From: CBDFMR01 sp965249765
Lineage (GTDB): Bacteria; Bacteroidota; Bacteroidia; Chitinophagales; Saprospiraceae
Assembly: GCA_965249765.1 (NCBI GenBank)
Contig: CBDFMR010000005.1
Span: 868,001-932,000, forward strand
Direction: 5' to 3'
Length of the DNA: 64,000 bases
Below are positions 8,470 through 17,213 of this stretch, one piece after another. Under the pieces are notes generated by a model. That model saw only the letters and a program-made list of their open reading frames with translations, was not told the DNA's origin and searched no databases. Both the position numbers and the translations under genes were made by a program. Within the stretch, counting starts at the first letter, position 1, and every line of letters starts with the position of its first letter.

Positions 8470-9795
8470 ATGACTCATCAGAAAAAGATATCTGGATTCT
8501 CCAAACTCTCTAAGAGGGGTAAGATCAAATGGTTGGTTGAAAATTTTTTCAAGGACCCTTCTGCAGTTAAGAGGGAGCTGATCTCCTACTGGCACAGCAA
8601 TGAAGATCAGCAAAAGATACTTGACGGGTTTAGTGAGAACACGATTTCTAATTTTCCTATGCCGTATGGCGTAGCGCCCAATTTTGTTATCGACGACAAA
8701 ACTTATTGTGTGCCAATGGTCATCGAGGAGAGCTCTGTGGTAGCTGCTGCCGCCAGTGCAGCTAAGTATTGGATGTCCAGGGGAGGTTTTCGCACACAAA
8801 TTATGGGGACAAGTAAGGTAGGTCAGGTTCATTTTAAATGGAGTGGTGGCTTAGAGGTACTTAAAGCAAACTTCGATTCTATCGAAAGGGACCTCAGAGA
8901 GTCGGTAGTTGACTTGGTCAGTAATATGGAGAAACGAGGAGGAGGAGTGAGAGAAATTGCACTTATAGACCTTACCAATGAAAAAGCTGACCTGTATCAA
9001 CTGAAAGTAAATTTTGAAACCTGTGACTCAATGGGAGCCAATTTCATCAATTCGGTTCTTGAGAGGTTTGCTGGAGAATTAGTAGGACATCCGACCTTGG
9101 CAAATCAAGGAGATATCGAGGTGATCATGTCTATATTGTCCAACTATACTCCTGATTGTCTTGTAAGAGCCGAGGTGACTTGTCCTATAGAAGGTCTTGG
9201 ATCATTCCCAGACGATATGTCGACATCACAATTTGCCAAGAAATTTGAAGATGCCCTAGCTATTGCCCACGTGGACCCTTACAGGGCTGCAACGCATAAC
9301 AAAGGAATCTTTAATGGAATCGACTCTGTTGTTCTGGCGACAGGAAATGATTTTAGAGCTGTGGAAGCTTGTGGACATTCTTATGCTTCTAGAAATGGCA
9401 GATATACGAGCCTCTCTCATTGTGAGATTAAGGATGGGACATTTCGATTCTGGCTTGACATTCCACTTGCTCTCGGCACTGTAGGAGGATTGACAAAGCT
9501 GCATCCTATGGCAAGACGTTCTTTAGAATTGCTTGAAAACCCATCGGCTGAGGAATTGATGAGTATCGTCGCAGCGGTAGGATTAGCACAAAACTTCGCT
9601 GCGGTGAGGTCTCTAGTGACAACGGGTATCCAGCTGGGTCATATGAAAATGCATCTCAAGAATATTTTGGTACACTTTGAGGCAGACAAGGGGGAGAACA
9701 AGGCCGCTCATGAGTATTTTGAGGACAAAGTAATATCTTTCAAAGACGTAAGGATGTTCCTAGATCTTCGCCGAAAATCTCATGTCGAGAACTAG
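8470..9795 (+). CDS. mvaA: Hydroxymethylglutaryl-CoA reductase, class II
   Basis: The 441-residue protein is a class II HMG-CoA reductase, reducing HMG-CoA to mevalonate (or the reverse) with NAD(P)H. The substrate-binding DSMGANFINSVLER and the RAEVTCPIEGLG segments are clear. The catalytic histidine is present in the C-terminal GHMKMH motif (His391). It lacks the N-terminal membrane region of class I enzymes, as expected. Automated labels often call class II enzymes degradative, but the adjacent fni and GHMP kinase argue for a biosynthetic role here. Confidence 0.94.
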   Translation: MTHQKKISGFSKLSKRGKIKWLVENFFKDPSAVKRELISYWHSNEDQQKILDGFSENTISNFPMPYGVAPNFVIDDKTYCVPMVIEESSVVAAAASAAKYWMSRGGFRTQIMGTSKVGQVHFKWSGGLEVLKANFDSIERDLRESVVDLVSNMEKRGGGVREIALIDLTNEKADLYQLKVNFETCDSMGANFINSVLERFAGELVGHPTLANQGDIEVIMSILSNYTPDCLVRAEVTCPIEGLGSFPDDMSTSQFAKKFEDALAIAHVDPYRAATHNKGIFNGIDSVVLATGNDFRAVEACGHSYASRNGRYTSLSHCEIKDGTFRFWLDIPLALGTVGGLTKLHPMARRSLELLENPSAEELMSIVAAVGLAQNFAAVRSLVTTGIQLGHMKMHLKNILVHFEADKGENKAAHEYFEDKVISFKDVRMFLDLRRKSHVEN

Positions 9796-9918
9796 TTATT
9801 GATTTATCTCCGACGTTCAATATCATATTTTGAAAAAACTAATAGTTAAAAACTATATATGATGATGCCTTTATTAGTATTTTCGTCCTTGAATCCTAGG
9901 AACACAAAACGTTGAGCC

Positions 9919-10845
9919 ATTAAGCAAGAATTTTACGCAAGAGGAAAGATATTGCTTACCGGAGAATATGCGGTTCTCGACGGGGCAGAGGCTTTAGCAC
10001 TACCTACCAAATTTGGTCAAAGAATGCTCGTCAAGAGCTCTAAAGGATCCAATCTCGTATGGGAAAGTCTTGATAAGGATGGAGAATCATGGTTTAGTGC
10101 CGTGATATCGTTGTTTGATTTCAGTGCCAGCAAGACAGAAGATACCATTACGGCCAAGCGTCTCGAAAAATTCTTAAAAAATGCCGTCCGGCTCAATTCA
10201 GAGTTTCTTTCTAAATGGAATGGCTTCAAAGTTGAAACTCAGCTAGAGTTTCCGCAAGACTGGGGTCTGGGCTCCAGTTCTACACTCATACACCTTATGG
10301 CTCAATGGGCCGACATCAACCCAGTAATGCTAGCGCTCAATTCTACCAATGGATCGGGATATGATGTAGCCTGTGCCGGATCTGATGGTCCTATTGTTTA
10401 TAAATCTGATGACGAGTCAGTAAGTTTTTCTGAGGTAGACTTCAATCCTTCCTTCAAGGACAAGCTATACTTTGTACATCTTGGTCGTAAGCAGAATAGT
10501 GAAGAAGAAATAATCCAATATCTCAAGACTGCCAAAAAGAGAAAGGCTCTTGTTAATAAGCTCTCAAGTATTACGGATCAAATTCTAGAGGCTAAGAGTC
10601 TTAGTGAATTTGAGAAGCTCATAGATCAACATGAAGAGATCGTGTCGGAGTCGCTCAAAAGAATTAAGGTAAAAGATGAGCTGTTCTCAGACTATTGGGG
10701 AAGCATGAAGTCATTGGGAGCATGGGGAGGAGATTTTATTATTGCCACTTCCTCAAAATCGTCAGCAGAGACAATTTCATATTTTGAAGAAAAAGGATTT
10801 CCAACGATTTTGCCTTACAATGATTTGATTCTGGAAAGCGAGTAG
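9919..10845 (+). CDS. GHMP kinase (mevalonate-pathway kinase type), apparent ATT start
   Basis: The protein is a GHMP-fold kinase of the mevalonate or phosphomevalonate type. The N-terminal strand reads FYARGKILLTGEYAVLDG, which must begin upstream of the TTG at 9952. In frame, the only room is from a TGA at 9913-9915, and the only plausible start in that space is ATT at 9919 (giving IKQEFYARGK). The ATP-binding motif WGLGSSSTLI lies around residue 115, and SGYDVACAGSDGPIVY further on. The C-terminal LGAWGGDFIIATS segment is typical. It follows mvaA by 123 bases. The start could also be a point mutation of ATG. The precise substrate is inferred from context. Confidence 0.82.
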   Translation: MKQEFYARGKILLTGEYAVLDGAEALALPTKFGQRMLVKSSKGSNLVWESLDKDGESWFSAVISLFDFSASKTEDTITAKRLEKFLKNAVRLNSEFLSKWNGFKVETQLEFPQDWGLGSSSTLIHLMAQWADINPVMLALNSTNGSGYDVACAGSDGPIVYKSDDESVSFSEVDFNPSFKDKLYFVHLGRKQNSEEEIIQYLKTAKKRKALVNKLSSITDQILEAKSLSEFEKLIDQHEEIVSESLKRIKVKDELFSDYWGSMKSLGAWGGDFIIATSSKSSAETISYFEEKGFPTILPYNDLILESE

Positions 10846-10902
10846 TAAAACCTACATACATTTTTCATTCCCATTAGTAAAACCTTCACCTACCATTTCT
10901 GT

Positions 10903-10910
10903 TATCTTTG
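10903..10910 (+). promoter_or_regulatory. Promoter -7 element of the Nfu gene
   Basis: TATCTTTG is an exact TAnnTTTG match located 18 bases before the ATG at 10929. It also argues against a TTG start at 10908, which would overlap the promoter. Confidence 0.6.
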
Positions 10911-10928
10911 CACACACAACAGAAAACG

Positions 10929-11540
10929 ATGGATACTACTACAAAATCACCAATAATGCTGTACACTGAGCAGACTCCCAATCCTGAGTCTCTCAAGTTT
11001 GTTACCAATAGAATGTTATATAATGGTACGGCTGACTTTAGAGAAGCCACACTAGCGAAGGAGTGGTCACCATTGGCAACACACATTTTTGATTTACCAT
11101 ATGTAAAGGGAGTATACATCTGCAACAACTTTGTCACTATATCTAAGGAGTTTAATTATGCTTGGGAGGACGTCATGTTGAGAACCAAAGAGTATATCAA
11201 AGAATACGTCGAGAATGGGGGGGTAGTGGTAAAGGAGGGATTTGCAAAGGCAATGAAGACAGAGGAGGAAAAGAACCATGTGGAGTATCAGTATACGGGA
11301 GAGGAAGCCGAACTTGTAAAGAAGATCAAAGAGCTTATCGACACATATGTAAAACCAGCAGTGGAGATGGACGGGGGCAATATTGAGTTTAAATCATTTG
11401 ACAAAGGCGTGGTCACCGTCATTCTTCAGGGCTCGTGTAGTGGATGTCCTTCCTCTACAGTCACTCTCAAGTCGGGAATTGAAGGAATGCTCAAGCGTAT
11501 GGTTCCTGAAGTGACAGAGGTGGTATCTGAGATGGGATAG
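10929..11540 (+). CDS. Nfu-type Fe-S cluster scaffold/carrier protein
   Basis: The 203-residue protein resembles mitochondrial NFU1: an N-terminal Nfu domain (YTEQTPNPESLKFVTNR near residues 12-30) and a C-terminal NifU-like domain with the cluster-binding CSGC motif (Cys170 and Cys173). Such proteins carry a 4Fe-4S cluster to target apoproteins in the cytoplasm. The ATG at 10929 is chosen because the promoter element lies just upstream. The gene is monocistronic, followed by a 270-base gap with an inverted-repeat pair. Confidence 0.92.
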   Translation: MDTTTKSPIMLYTEQTPNPESLKFVTNRMLYNGTADFREATLAKEWSPLATHIFDLPYVKGVYICNNFVTISKEFNYAWEDVMLRTKEYIKEYVENGGVVVKEGFAKAMKTEEEKNHVEYQYTGEEAELVKKIKELIDTYVKPAVEMDGGNIEFKSFDKGVVTVILQGSCSGCPSSTVTLKSGIEGMLKRMVPEVTEVVSEMG

Positions 11541-11568
11541 CAATATTTATCCTTCCCTTGGTCACAAT

Positions 11569-11733
11569 AGTGCATCAAGAACAAAGTTCATCACATGTAA
11601 AACTTGATCTTTTTTCCAATCTCAGTGTAGTCGAACCCCGCCAATAGGTACGGCTATTCACGAGAACCGACGTCTTGATATTGAAAAAATTATACATCGT
11701 TTTATACCGTACGAACTTCATTCTTGATGCACT
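11569..11733. repeat. Inverted repeat pair, possible small non-autonomous element
   Basis: A 20-base arm at 11570-11589 (GTGCATCAAGAACAAAGTTC) is matched at 18 of 20 positions by the reverse complement of 11713-11732, and weaker similarity continues inward for about 15 more bases. The arms enclose about 123 bases with no reading frame. The arrangement resembles the terminal repeats of a MITE, but I see no target-site duplication. Confidence 0.45.
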
Positions 11734-11811
11734 GGTCTATTAAGTTGAGAGTTTTGTTTTATTTTTTCACAGTTTTAACATCAAGCCTGTACCTTCACAG
11801 CTGTGGACTTT

Positions 11812-13044
11812 ATGGAAAACATACGGATTGCTCTTAGGTCAGTAAAAGCCAATTTTCTGCGATCATTCCTTACGCTTATCATTATAGCAGTGGGCATCAC
11901 CTGCCTGGTAGGCATCTTGACTGCGATCGATGCTGTTCTATTTTCTATGAGTGATAACTTCAACCGACTGGGAGCTAATTCTTTCTCCATTTTTCCTAGC
12001 AATGAAAATATACAAAGCAACAAAGAGGGGAGGTCTCAAAAAGAAGCCGATCCCATCTCCTTTCGGCAGGCCATGGAATTTTCAGAGAAATATGAGTTTG
12101 GTGGTGCAAGAAGCTCAGTTGATTGTTACGGGACAGGAAGCGCAACCATCAAGCATGGAAAGGAAAAAACGGACCCTACAGTGAGGGTGGTCGGCATAGA
12201 CAATAATTATCTGTACGTATCAGCATTTGAACTCGAGGCAGGACGAAATTTCAGCATGACAGAAATCGAAAGCGGTGGTCAAAAAGTGATTCTTGGTAAT
12301 GATATTGTAGAGACACTGTTTGATGGAAAGCACAAAGAGGCTATAGGTAAGACAATAAGTGTAGGCACTGGCAAATACAAGGTAGTAGGGGCATTAAAAA
12401 AGAAGGGAAGCTCAGGTGGTAGCTCTAATGATCGCCGAGTCTTCATTCCATTATTAAAAGCCAAAATGCTCTATGGCCATGCTAAAAAAAATTATGCTAT
12501 TACAGTCGCTGTATCCAATTCCAACCTTGTTGATGATGCCGTGTCGGACGCTATAGGGGCTCTGAGGAATGTCAGAAAACTTAAAGCAGCGGAAGCCAAC
12601 GACTTTGAAGTACGGAAGAGTGATGGTATACTAGAGACTCTCAAGGACATCACCCTAGAACTCAGATGGGCGACAATCATAATAGCTTTGATGACACTGT
12701 TTGGGGCTGCGATTGGATTGATGAATATCATGCTCGTGACAGTAACGGAACGTACCAGAGAAATCGGTGTGCGTAAAGCTCTCGGAGCATCCAGTAATAA
12801 TATACTCACACAATTCCTCACAGAGGCTGTAGTCATTTGCCAAATGGGCGGGATACTAGGAATCATCCTTGGCATAATTGCTGGGTTTATCGTGACGATC
12901 TTTGTTAAAGGTCATTTTATCATTCCTTGGAACTGGATATTACTGGCTCTTTTTGTATGTCTTGTTGTAGGTGTAATTTCTGGTCTTTATCCGGCGCTGA
13001 AAGCTGCTAAATTGGACCCTATAGAATCACTGCGATATGAATAA
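11812..13044 (+). CDS. ABC transporter permease, MacB/FtsX type
   Basis: The protein of about 410 residues has one N-terminal membrane segment (residues about 20-45), a large periplasmic MacB core domain, and three C-terminal membrane segments (about 285-410) forming the FtsX domain. The motif VTERTREIGVRKALGAS is the cytoplasmic coupling segment typical of MacB-type permeases. It ends with PALKAAKLDPIESLRYE, the standard family ending. The ATPase partner is not next to it. An alternative GTG start lies at 11803, three codons upstream. The next gene overlaps its 3' end by 8 bases. Confidence 0.9.
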   Translation: MENIRIALRSVKANFLRSFLTLIIIAVGITCLVGILTAIDAVLFSMSDNFNRLGANSFSIFPSNENIQSNKEGRSQKEADPISFRQAMEFSEKYEFGGARSSVDCYGTGSATIKHGKEKTDPTVRVVGIDNNYLYVSAFELEAGRNFSMTEIESGGQKVILGNDIVETLFDGKHKEAIGKTISVGTGKYKVVGALKKKGSSGGSSNDRRVFIPLLKAKMLYGHAKKNYAITVAVSNSNLVDDAVSDAIGALRNVRKLKAAEANDFEVRKSDGILETLKDITLELRWATIIIALMTLFGAAIGLMNIMLVTVTERTREIGVRKALGASSNNILTQFLTEAVVICQMGGILGIILGIIAGFIVTIFVKGHFIIPWNWILLALFVCLVVGVISGLYPALKAAKLDPIESLRYE

Positions 13045-13513
13045 GAAATCTATTATAGTCACTGCTACTTCCTTTCTGACAATCTCACTTACAAACAGGA
13101 TGGCTCAGATTCATCATGAGCATCATAAGAACGAATTGGGCATTGCACTGGCACCTGTATATTTTATTAACGAAAAAGAATCATCATTTGGATTGCATAT
13201 TCATTACATACATCACCTTGATGATTCTGAATTTGGTCTAGGTCTAGGTTATGAGCGGATATTTGATGAGCATGAGCATAATACGATTGCTGCAACGGTA
13301 AACTATAGATTCACAGACAGACTAAGCCCGGGCGTTTCACCTGGAATCACCTTTGAGGGAGGAGATGAAAGTGAAGGGAATTTTGCATTGCACCTTGAAT
13401 CGGTCTACGAGTTTTAGGTAAATGATTTCCACGTAGGCCCAGCCTTTGAGGTTGCCTTTGACAAGGAGGACATCCACCTGAGTTTAGGACTACATATGGG
13501 CTATGGATTTTAA
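13037..13513 (+). pseudogene. Small exported beta-barrel-like protein interrupted by an in-frame TAG
   Basis: The frame begins with a signal-like N terminus and reads 126 residues to a TAG at 13415-13417. It then continues in the same frame with VNDFHVGPAFEVAFDKEDIH and ends GLHMGYGF before a TAA at 13511-13513, an ending typical of outer-membrane barrels. The complete product would be about 158 residues with alternating strand pattern and His-rich segments (IHHEHHKNE). The stop therefore looks like a nonsense mutation. It overlaps the permease gene by 8 bases, which suggests translational coupling. Function unknown; a metal-related role from the His content would be speculation. Confidence 0.65.
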
Positions 13514-13573
13514 ACCGCCCACGGGCATCAATGCTCCTAATGATAATTAATCTAAATGAGCGAGAGAAAATAG

Positions 13574-13602
13574 AAGGAGAATAGTGATCCCATTCTCCTT
13601 TA
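13574..13602 (+). terminator. Hairpin terminator after the permease operon
   Basis: AAGGAGAAT (13574-13582) pairs with ATTCTCCTT (13592-13600) around a 9-base loop, followed by a T-containing stretch. It lies about 60 bases after the broken barrel gene. Confidence 0.55.
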
Positions 13603-13784
13603 TATTAAGAACCGAAGCCTGTCATTTCTTTGCTCTAGTTACATACATCAGGTCTTTCCAGTTCTCCATTCGCACATGTTTCCTTCATTAACAAAATGGC
13701 TTCAGTACGGCTTGGTTGCATGAATGGATGACAAAAGAGATGGAGATAGTCTCTTTGAGAGACCAACCTTACAAAGCAAGACAC

Positions 13785-14468
13785 ATGACAAAGCAACAAA
13801 CTAAGGTTGGGGGAAAGCAGAAAAAGCAGAAGAAAAACAAGTATAAGGTCACAAATTGGAGAGAATACAATAGGAGTCTTGTAAAACGAGGAGACATAAC
13901 TATATGGTTTGATGAGGCCTTATTAGGCTGCTGGTATTACCAAGGTCCTAATCAAAAAGGAGCCCAGTATAAATATTCTGGGCAATGCATGAGGAGCTTG
14001 CTACAGCTCAAGGTAGTATTTGGGTTGAAGTACCGACAATTAGAGGATTTTGCCAGTTCATTGTTAGGCATGATGGGGATAGAATTGAGCGTTCCGAGCT
14101 ATTGTCAAATAAGCCGTAGGGCAAAACAAGTGGAAGTAAAAATGGATGTTCCCAAAACAAAGGGCCCCATGTTTATAGTATTTGATTCAACGGGACTCAA
14201 GGTATATGGAGAAGGGGAATGGAAGGTACGTAAACATGGGTATAATAAGCGCCGGACATGGCGTAAGCTGCATATAGGGGTAGATGAAAAGACCGGATAT
14301 ATCCATGCACAGGTATTGACAAAAAACAGCAAAGGAGATGGAGATGCTCAGCAGGTTCCACTTGAGTTTGACAGTTTGAGGTCAATTTTGGGCAATAAAC
14401 GAGCTAGAGGGTTAATGTTTATTGAGTTAGTCTTCGATTTTCGAAAAAATCGGGTAGTGCGAAAATAG
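13785..14468 (+). pseudogene. IS5-family transposase, 3'-truncated
   Basis: The reading frame encodes the front two thirds of an IS5-family (IS903-like) transposase. Recognisable parts are VTNWREYNRSLVKRGDI near the N terminus and the catalytic-region segment FDSTGLKVYGEGEWKVRKHG, then RRTWRKLHIGVDEKTG. Similarity stops around QVPLEFDSL; the rest (to 14468) reads through unrelated sequence. The second catalytic Asp and the Glu are missing. The truncation abuts the left end of an IS1634 fragment. An in-frame TTG lies upstream at 13716, but the ATG at 13785 gives the usual N terminus. Confidence 0.85.
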
Positions 14469-14491
14469 TTGTTTTAACCAAATTGAGCCTG

Positions 14492-14499
14492 TATTTTTG
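14492..14499 (+). promoter_or_regulatory. -7 element of the IS1634 fragment
   Basis: TATTTTTG matches TAnnTTTG and ends 5 bases before the ATG at 14505, so this IS promoter would still drive transcription into the cohesin gene downstream. Confidence 0.45.
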
Positions 14500-14504
14500 C
14501 ATCC

Positions 14505-14810
14505 ATGGCCTTTCTCAGAGCTGAAAAGAAGAAATCGGGTACTTACCTACGGATCATCCAGTCATATAAGGTTGAGGGCAAGTCAAAACACAAGACCTTG
14601 TACTCACTTGGAAAGCTTGAAGATTACTCGTCTCACCAGTTGGAGAGAATCGCAAGAAAGATAATGGAGTTGGCTGGTGGCAACTATGAAGACCTGTTTG
14701 GGGATACCTTCCATGAATTGGGGAGGTACAACTATGGTTATGCACTGGTCATTGGTTCTTTGTGGAATAAATTTGATTTTCATAAACTGGTGCGAATAAT
14801 CAACCATTAG
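14505..14810 (+). pseudogene. IS1634-family transposase, N-terminal fragment
   Basis: About 98 residues match the beginning of IS1634-family transposases: MAFLRAEKKKSGTYLRIIQS, KTLYSLGKLEDY, then the region with GYALVIGSLWNKFDFHKLV. The DDE catalytic core is absent. Homology ends near 14800, where the frame runs a few codons into the repeat region of the following gene. The fragment thus replaces the 5' end of that gene. Confidence 0.85.
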
Positions 14811-15412
14811 AAAAAATCGATGTAAATTTTATTATTTCTGAGCCTTTAGCAAGTGGCGCATTAGTATGTATGTTAAAAGGAGAACATGCCATTATCGAGC
14901 CTAAAAAATCTTATCAATATCCGTACCAGATAGGACTTAGCCGTAAAATTGCAAGCGGTAAAACTACGTACAACACTGAATTTAATGCTCCCAAAGAACT
15001 AGGATTGTATGTGCTAAGAGTAGTGGGTGGCGAACAGGAAATTGCAATCGCTCACTTTTCTGTTGGCAACAGAAATGGAATCATACAAACTAATAAAAAC
15101 ACTTACCAACCCAATGAGAAAATGACAATTGATTTTTCTATTTCTGAGCCTTTAGCAAGTGGCGCATTAGTACGTATGTTAAAAGGAGAACATGCCATTA
15201 TCGAGCCTAAAAAATCTTATCAATATCCGTACCAGATAGGACTTAGCCGTAAAATTGTAAAAGGTAAAACTTCTTACACCACAGAAATGAATGCGCCTAA
15301 AGAATTAGGTTCATATGTGCTAAGAGTAGTGGGTGCAGAACAAGAAATTGCTATTGTTAGGTTTATGGTGGGACCAAAAGGAGAAACTCCACCCTCTGAA
15401 GGACAGGATGAC
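14801..15412 (+). repeat. Tandem 306-base repeat (two copies) within the cohesin/dockerin gene
   Basis: Copy one starts at 14801 and copy two at 15107, a period of 306 bases or 102 residues. A central block of roughly 110 bases, beginning at tctgagcctttagc, is identical in both copies except for one base; the flanks diverge more. The period encodes an immunoglobulin-like or macroglobulin-like strand domain containing KGEHAIIEPKKSYQYPY. Copy one is cut at its left side by the IS1634 junction. Confidence 0.85.
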
Positions 15413-17203
15413 TCATCGACATCTACAGATGACCAAGATGATTTTTGCAAAGAATACGCAAGAAGAACAGTTGAACAGGCCAAAGAAAATCTTCGTCGAG
15501 GTTGCTATCCGAAATCTACAGGACCTGGAAAACGATGGATTGATGACTATGAAGCACACTATAACTGGTGCAAAGGAGTTTCTCCTGCATTAGCTAATAG
15601 TGAAAGAGATGCTAGAGATAGATTATTAGATCAATGTAAAAAATCTGAATCGAATACCTGCAACCTCACAGGCACTTGGTATTCTAAAGTACAAAGGCAT
15701 GAAATCAAACATGTAGGCAATCGGGTTACAGCGACATATTACAAAAGAACAACTGGTGAACTGATAGGAAGCTATAGCGGTACTATGAAAGATGGTGTTT
15801 TAGATGCAAGCTGGACATCACAAAACTATAAAGGAACATTACGATGGAGGTTCTCTTCTGATTGTAAATATGTAGATGATATAAAGACTACGGTAGATGG
15901 CCCTTCGACTGTAAAACCGGAAGTCCCCAAGGAAAGAGGACCAGATACAGGAATTCCACAAGAAGAAACCAGCAATCCTCCTAATACCACCGACGTCGAC
16001 GACCCCACTAACCTTGGCAAGACATGTGCGGACTTTTCAGGTCCGACCGTGTATATAGAATGTCGCAAGCCACGCAAGGGGGATTATATCCGTGTTCCTG
16101 TCTATTTCTGTGGTGCCCGAGACTTGGCCAATATGGACTTTTATGTTACGTACAATACATCGACCCTCGACTTCCAGTCCGCCACCAAAGGCTCACTCAG
16201 TGGAGGAATATTTGACTACAAAAAAGTAGCTGGTCAGGGAAAGGTCAATTTTTCTTTTGCGACCGGCGGCTCAGGCGCCAATGGTGATGGCACACTAGCG
16301 ATCTTATATTTTAAGGTGCTAGCCACCAGAGGCAGCAGTACGATCTCGGGCTATGTATCCACAGCGCAAAATTCTGATGGAAATAATCTCCGTGTGCATG
16401 GTCGCTATATGAATGCTTGTACGACGACTGTTGTGCCACCGCCACCGGTATATGTTCCGGAGGATGAAGTAGATCCAGAAGATCCTGATGGTCCCTTTAA
16501 TGACCCCGAAAAGTCTCCAGGGGGATGTGACTGTGATGGAAATGGCTACCCGGATTCTTATGAAGCTAGGGCTGCCGTAGCCTTCGGTGTCGGCAAGAGC
16601 CCGGCAGGATTCAGCAAAGACTGTCTCGATGTCAATAGAAATGGAAAGACCAATTCTGAAGACGCAAGATTGATTCTTCAAGGGGCAACAGGCAAGGGGA
16701 TATGTGGAGCTGCTGTGAGAAAAAAATGGGGTGTCAATCCCGGTGGCAGGAATGACCAGACTGGTGGTGGGGAGACTGGAAGTACAGGTGATTCTAGCGG
16801 GGGTAATGAGACCGGAAGTAGCGGAACTGTGGGCACATGGGTGCTTGATGAAGCCGATCCGACGAAGTATTCCGAAGTGAGAGATCTTTTACGAGAATAT
16901 CTCACGCTTTCGACTGCGTGCCTTAGAAAAACTAGTGGATATGAAGGATCACATTACGATGAGTATGGTAGGAAAATGGGCGGTAAAAAAGGAGAAAGAC
17001 TACCTGCCAATGACCCAGCTGGAACACAATTTGTCACCTCGGAATATTATTTATGGAATTTCCCTAGAAACACAATTAAGACGAATAGGATCTTTCATGC
17101 CGGCTCTTATTACTACTCCCTTCACCAATTCGTAAGGATGAGATTGCAGGGAACGTCACTCAGTCGATTAAGCGCAGATAGTTATTGCAGAAGGATAAAC
17201 TAG
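14870..17203 (+). CDS. Repeat, cohesin and dockerin protein, 5'-truncated
   Basis: The frame is open for 777 residues from the ATG at 14870, but homology to its own second repeat extends upstream to 14801, where an IS1634 fragment begins. The native start and any signal peptide are therefore lost. Order of domains: two 102-residue beta-rich repeats (1-180), a Cys-containing linker, a GTWYSK lipocalin-like barrel (about 265-340), a Pro/Thr linker, a cohesin-like domain (about 390-510, with DLANMDFYVTYNTSTLDF), an Asp/Pro linker, and a dockerin-like pair of calcium loops (about 550-610, DCDGNGYPDSYEA and DVNRNGKTNSEDA). A Gly/Ser linker and an unknown C-terminal domain follow. The cohesin-anchor gene lies 10 bases downstream. 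Confidence 0.75.
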   Translation: MLKGEHAIIEPKKSYQYPYQIGLSRKIASGKTTYNTEFNAPKELGLYVLRVVGGEQEIAIAHFSVGNRNGIIQTNKNTYQPNEKMTIDFSISEPLASGALVRMLKGEHAIIEPKKSYQYPYQIGLSRKIVKGKTSYTTEMNAPKELGSYVLRVVGAEQEIAIVRFMVGPKGETPPSEGQDDSSTSTDDQDDFCKEYARRTVEQAKENLRRGCYPKSTGPGKRWIDDYEAHYNWCKGVSPALANSERDARDRLLDQCKKSESNTCNLTGTWYSKVQRHEIKHVGNRVTATYYKRTTGELIGSYSGTMKDGVLDASWTSQNYKGTLRWRFSSDCKYVDDIKTTVDGPSTVKPEVPKERGPDTGIPQEETSNPPNTTDVDDPTNLGKTCADFSGPTVYIECRKPRKGDYIRVPVYFCGARDLANMDFYVTYNTSTLDFQSATKGSLSGGIFDYKKVAGQGKVNFSFATGGSGANGDGTLAILYFKVLATRGSSTISGYVSTAQNSDGNNLRVHGRYMNACTTTVVPPPPVYVPEDEVDPEDPDGPFNDPEKSPGGCDCDGNGYPDSYEARAAVAFGVGKSPAGFSKDCLDVNRNGKTNSEDARLILQGATGKGICGAAVRKKWGVNPGGRNDQTGGGETGSTGDSSGGNETGSSGTVGTWVLDEADPTKYSEVRDLLREYLTLSTACLRKTSGYEGSHYDEYGRKMGGKKGERLPANDPAGTQFVTSEYYLWNFPRNTIKTNRIFHAGSYYYSLHQFVRMRLQGTSLSRLSADSYCRRIN

Positions 17204-17213
17204 AAAAACAAAT

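Noticed and set aside
9952..10845. GHMP kinase starting at TTG 9952
   Set aside because: This start removes the conserved FYARGKI strand of the fold, which is encoded directly upstream in the same frame.
10908..10928. Upstream TTG start of the Nfu gene at 10908
   Set aside because: It overlaps a consensus TATCTTTG promoter element and adds residues not seen in the family; ATG 10929 is preferred.
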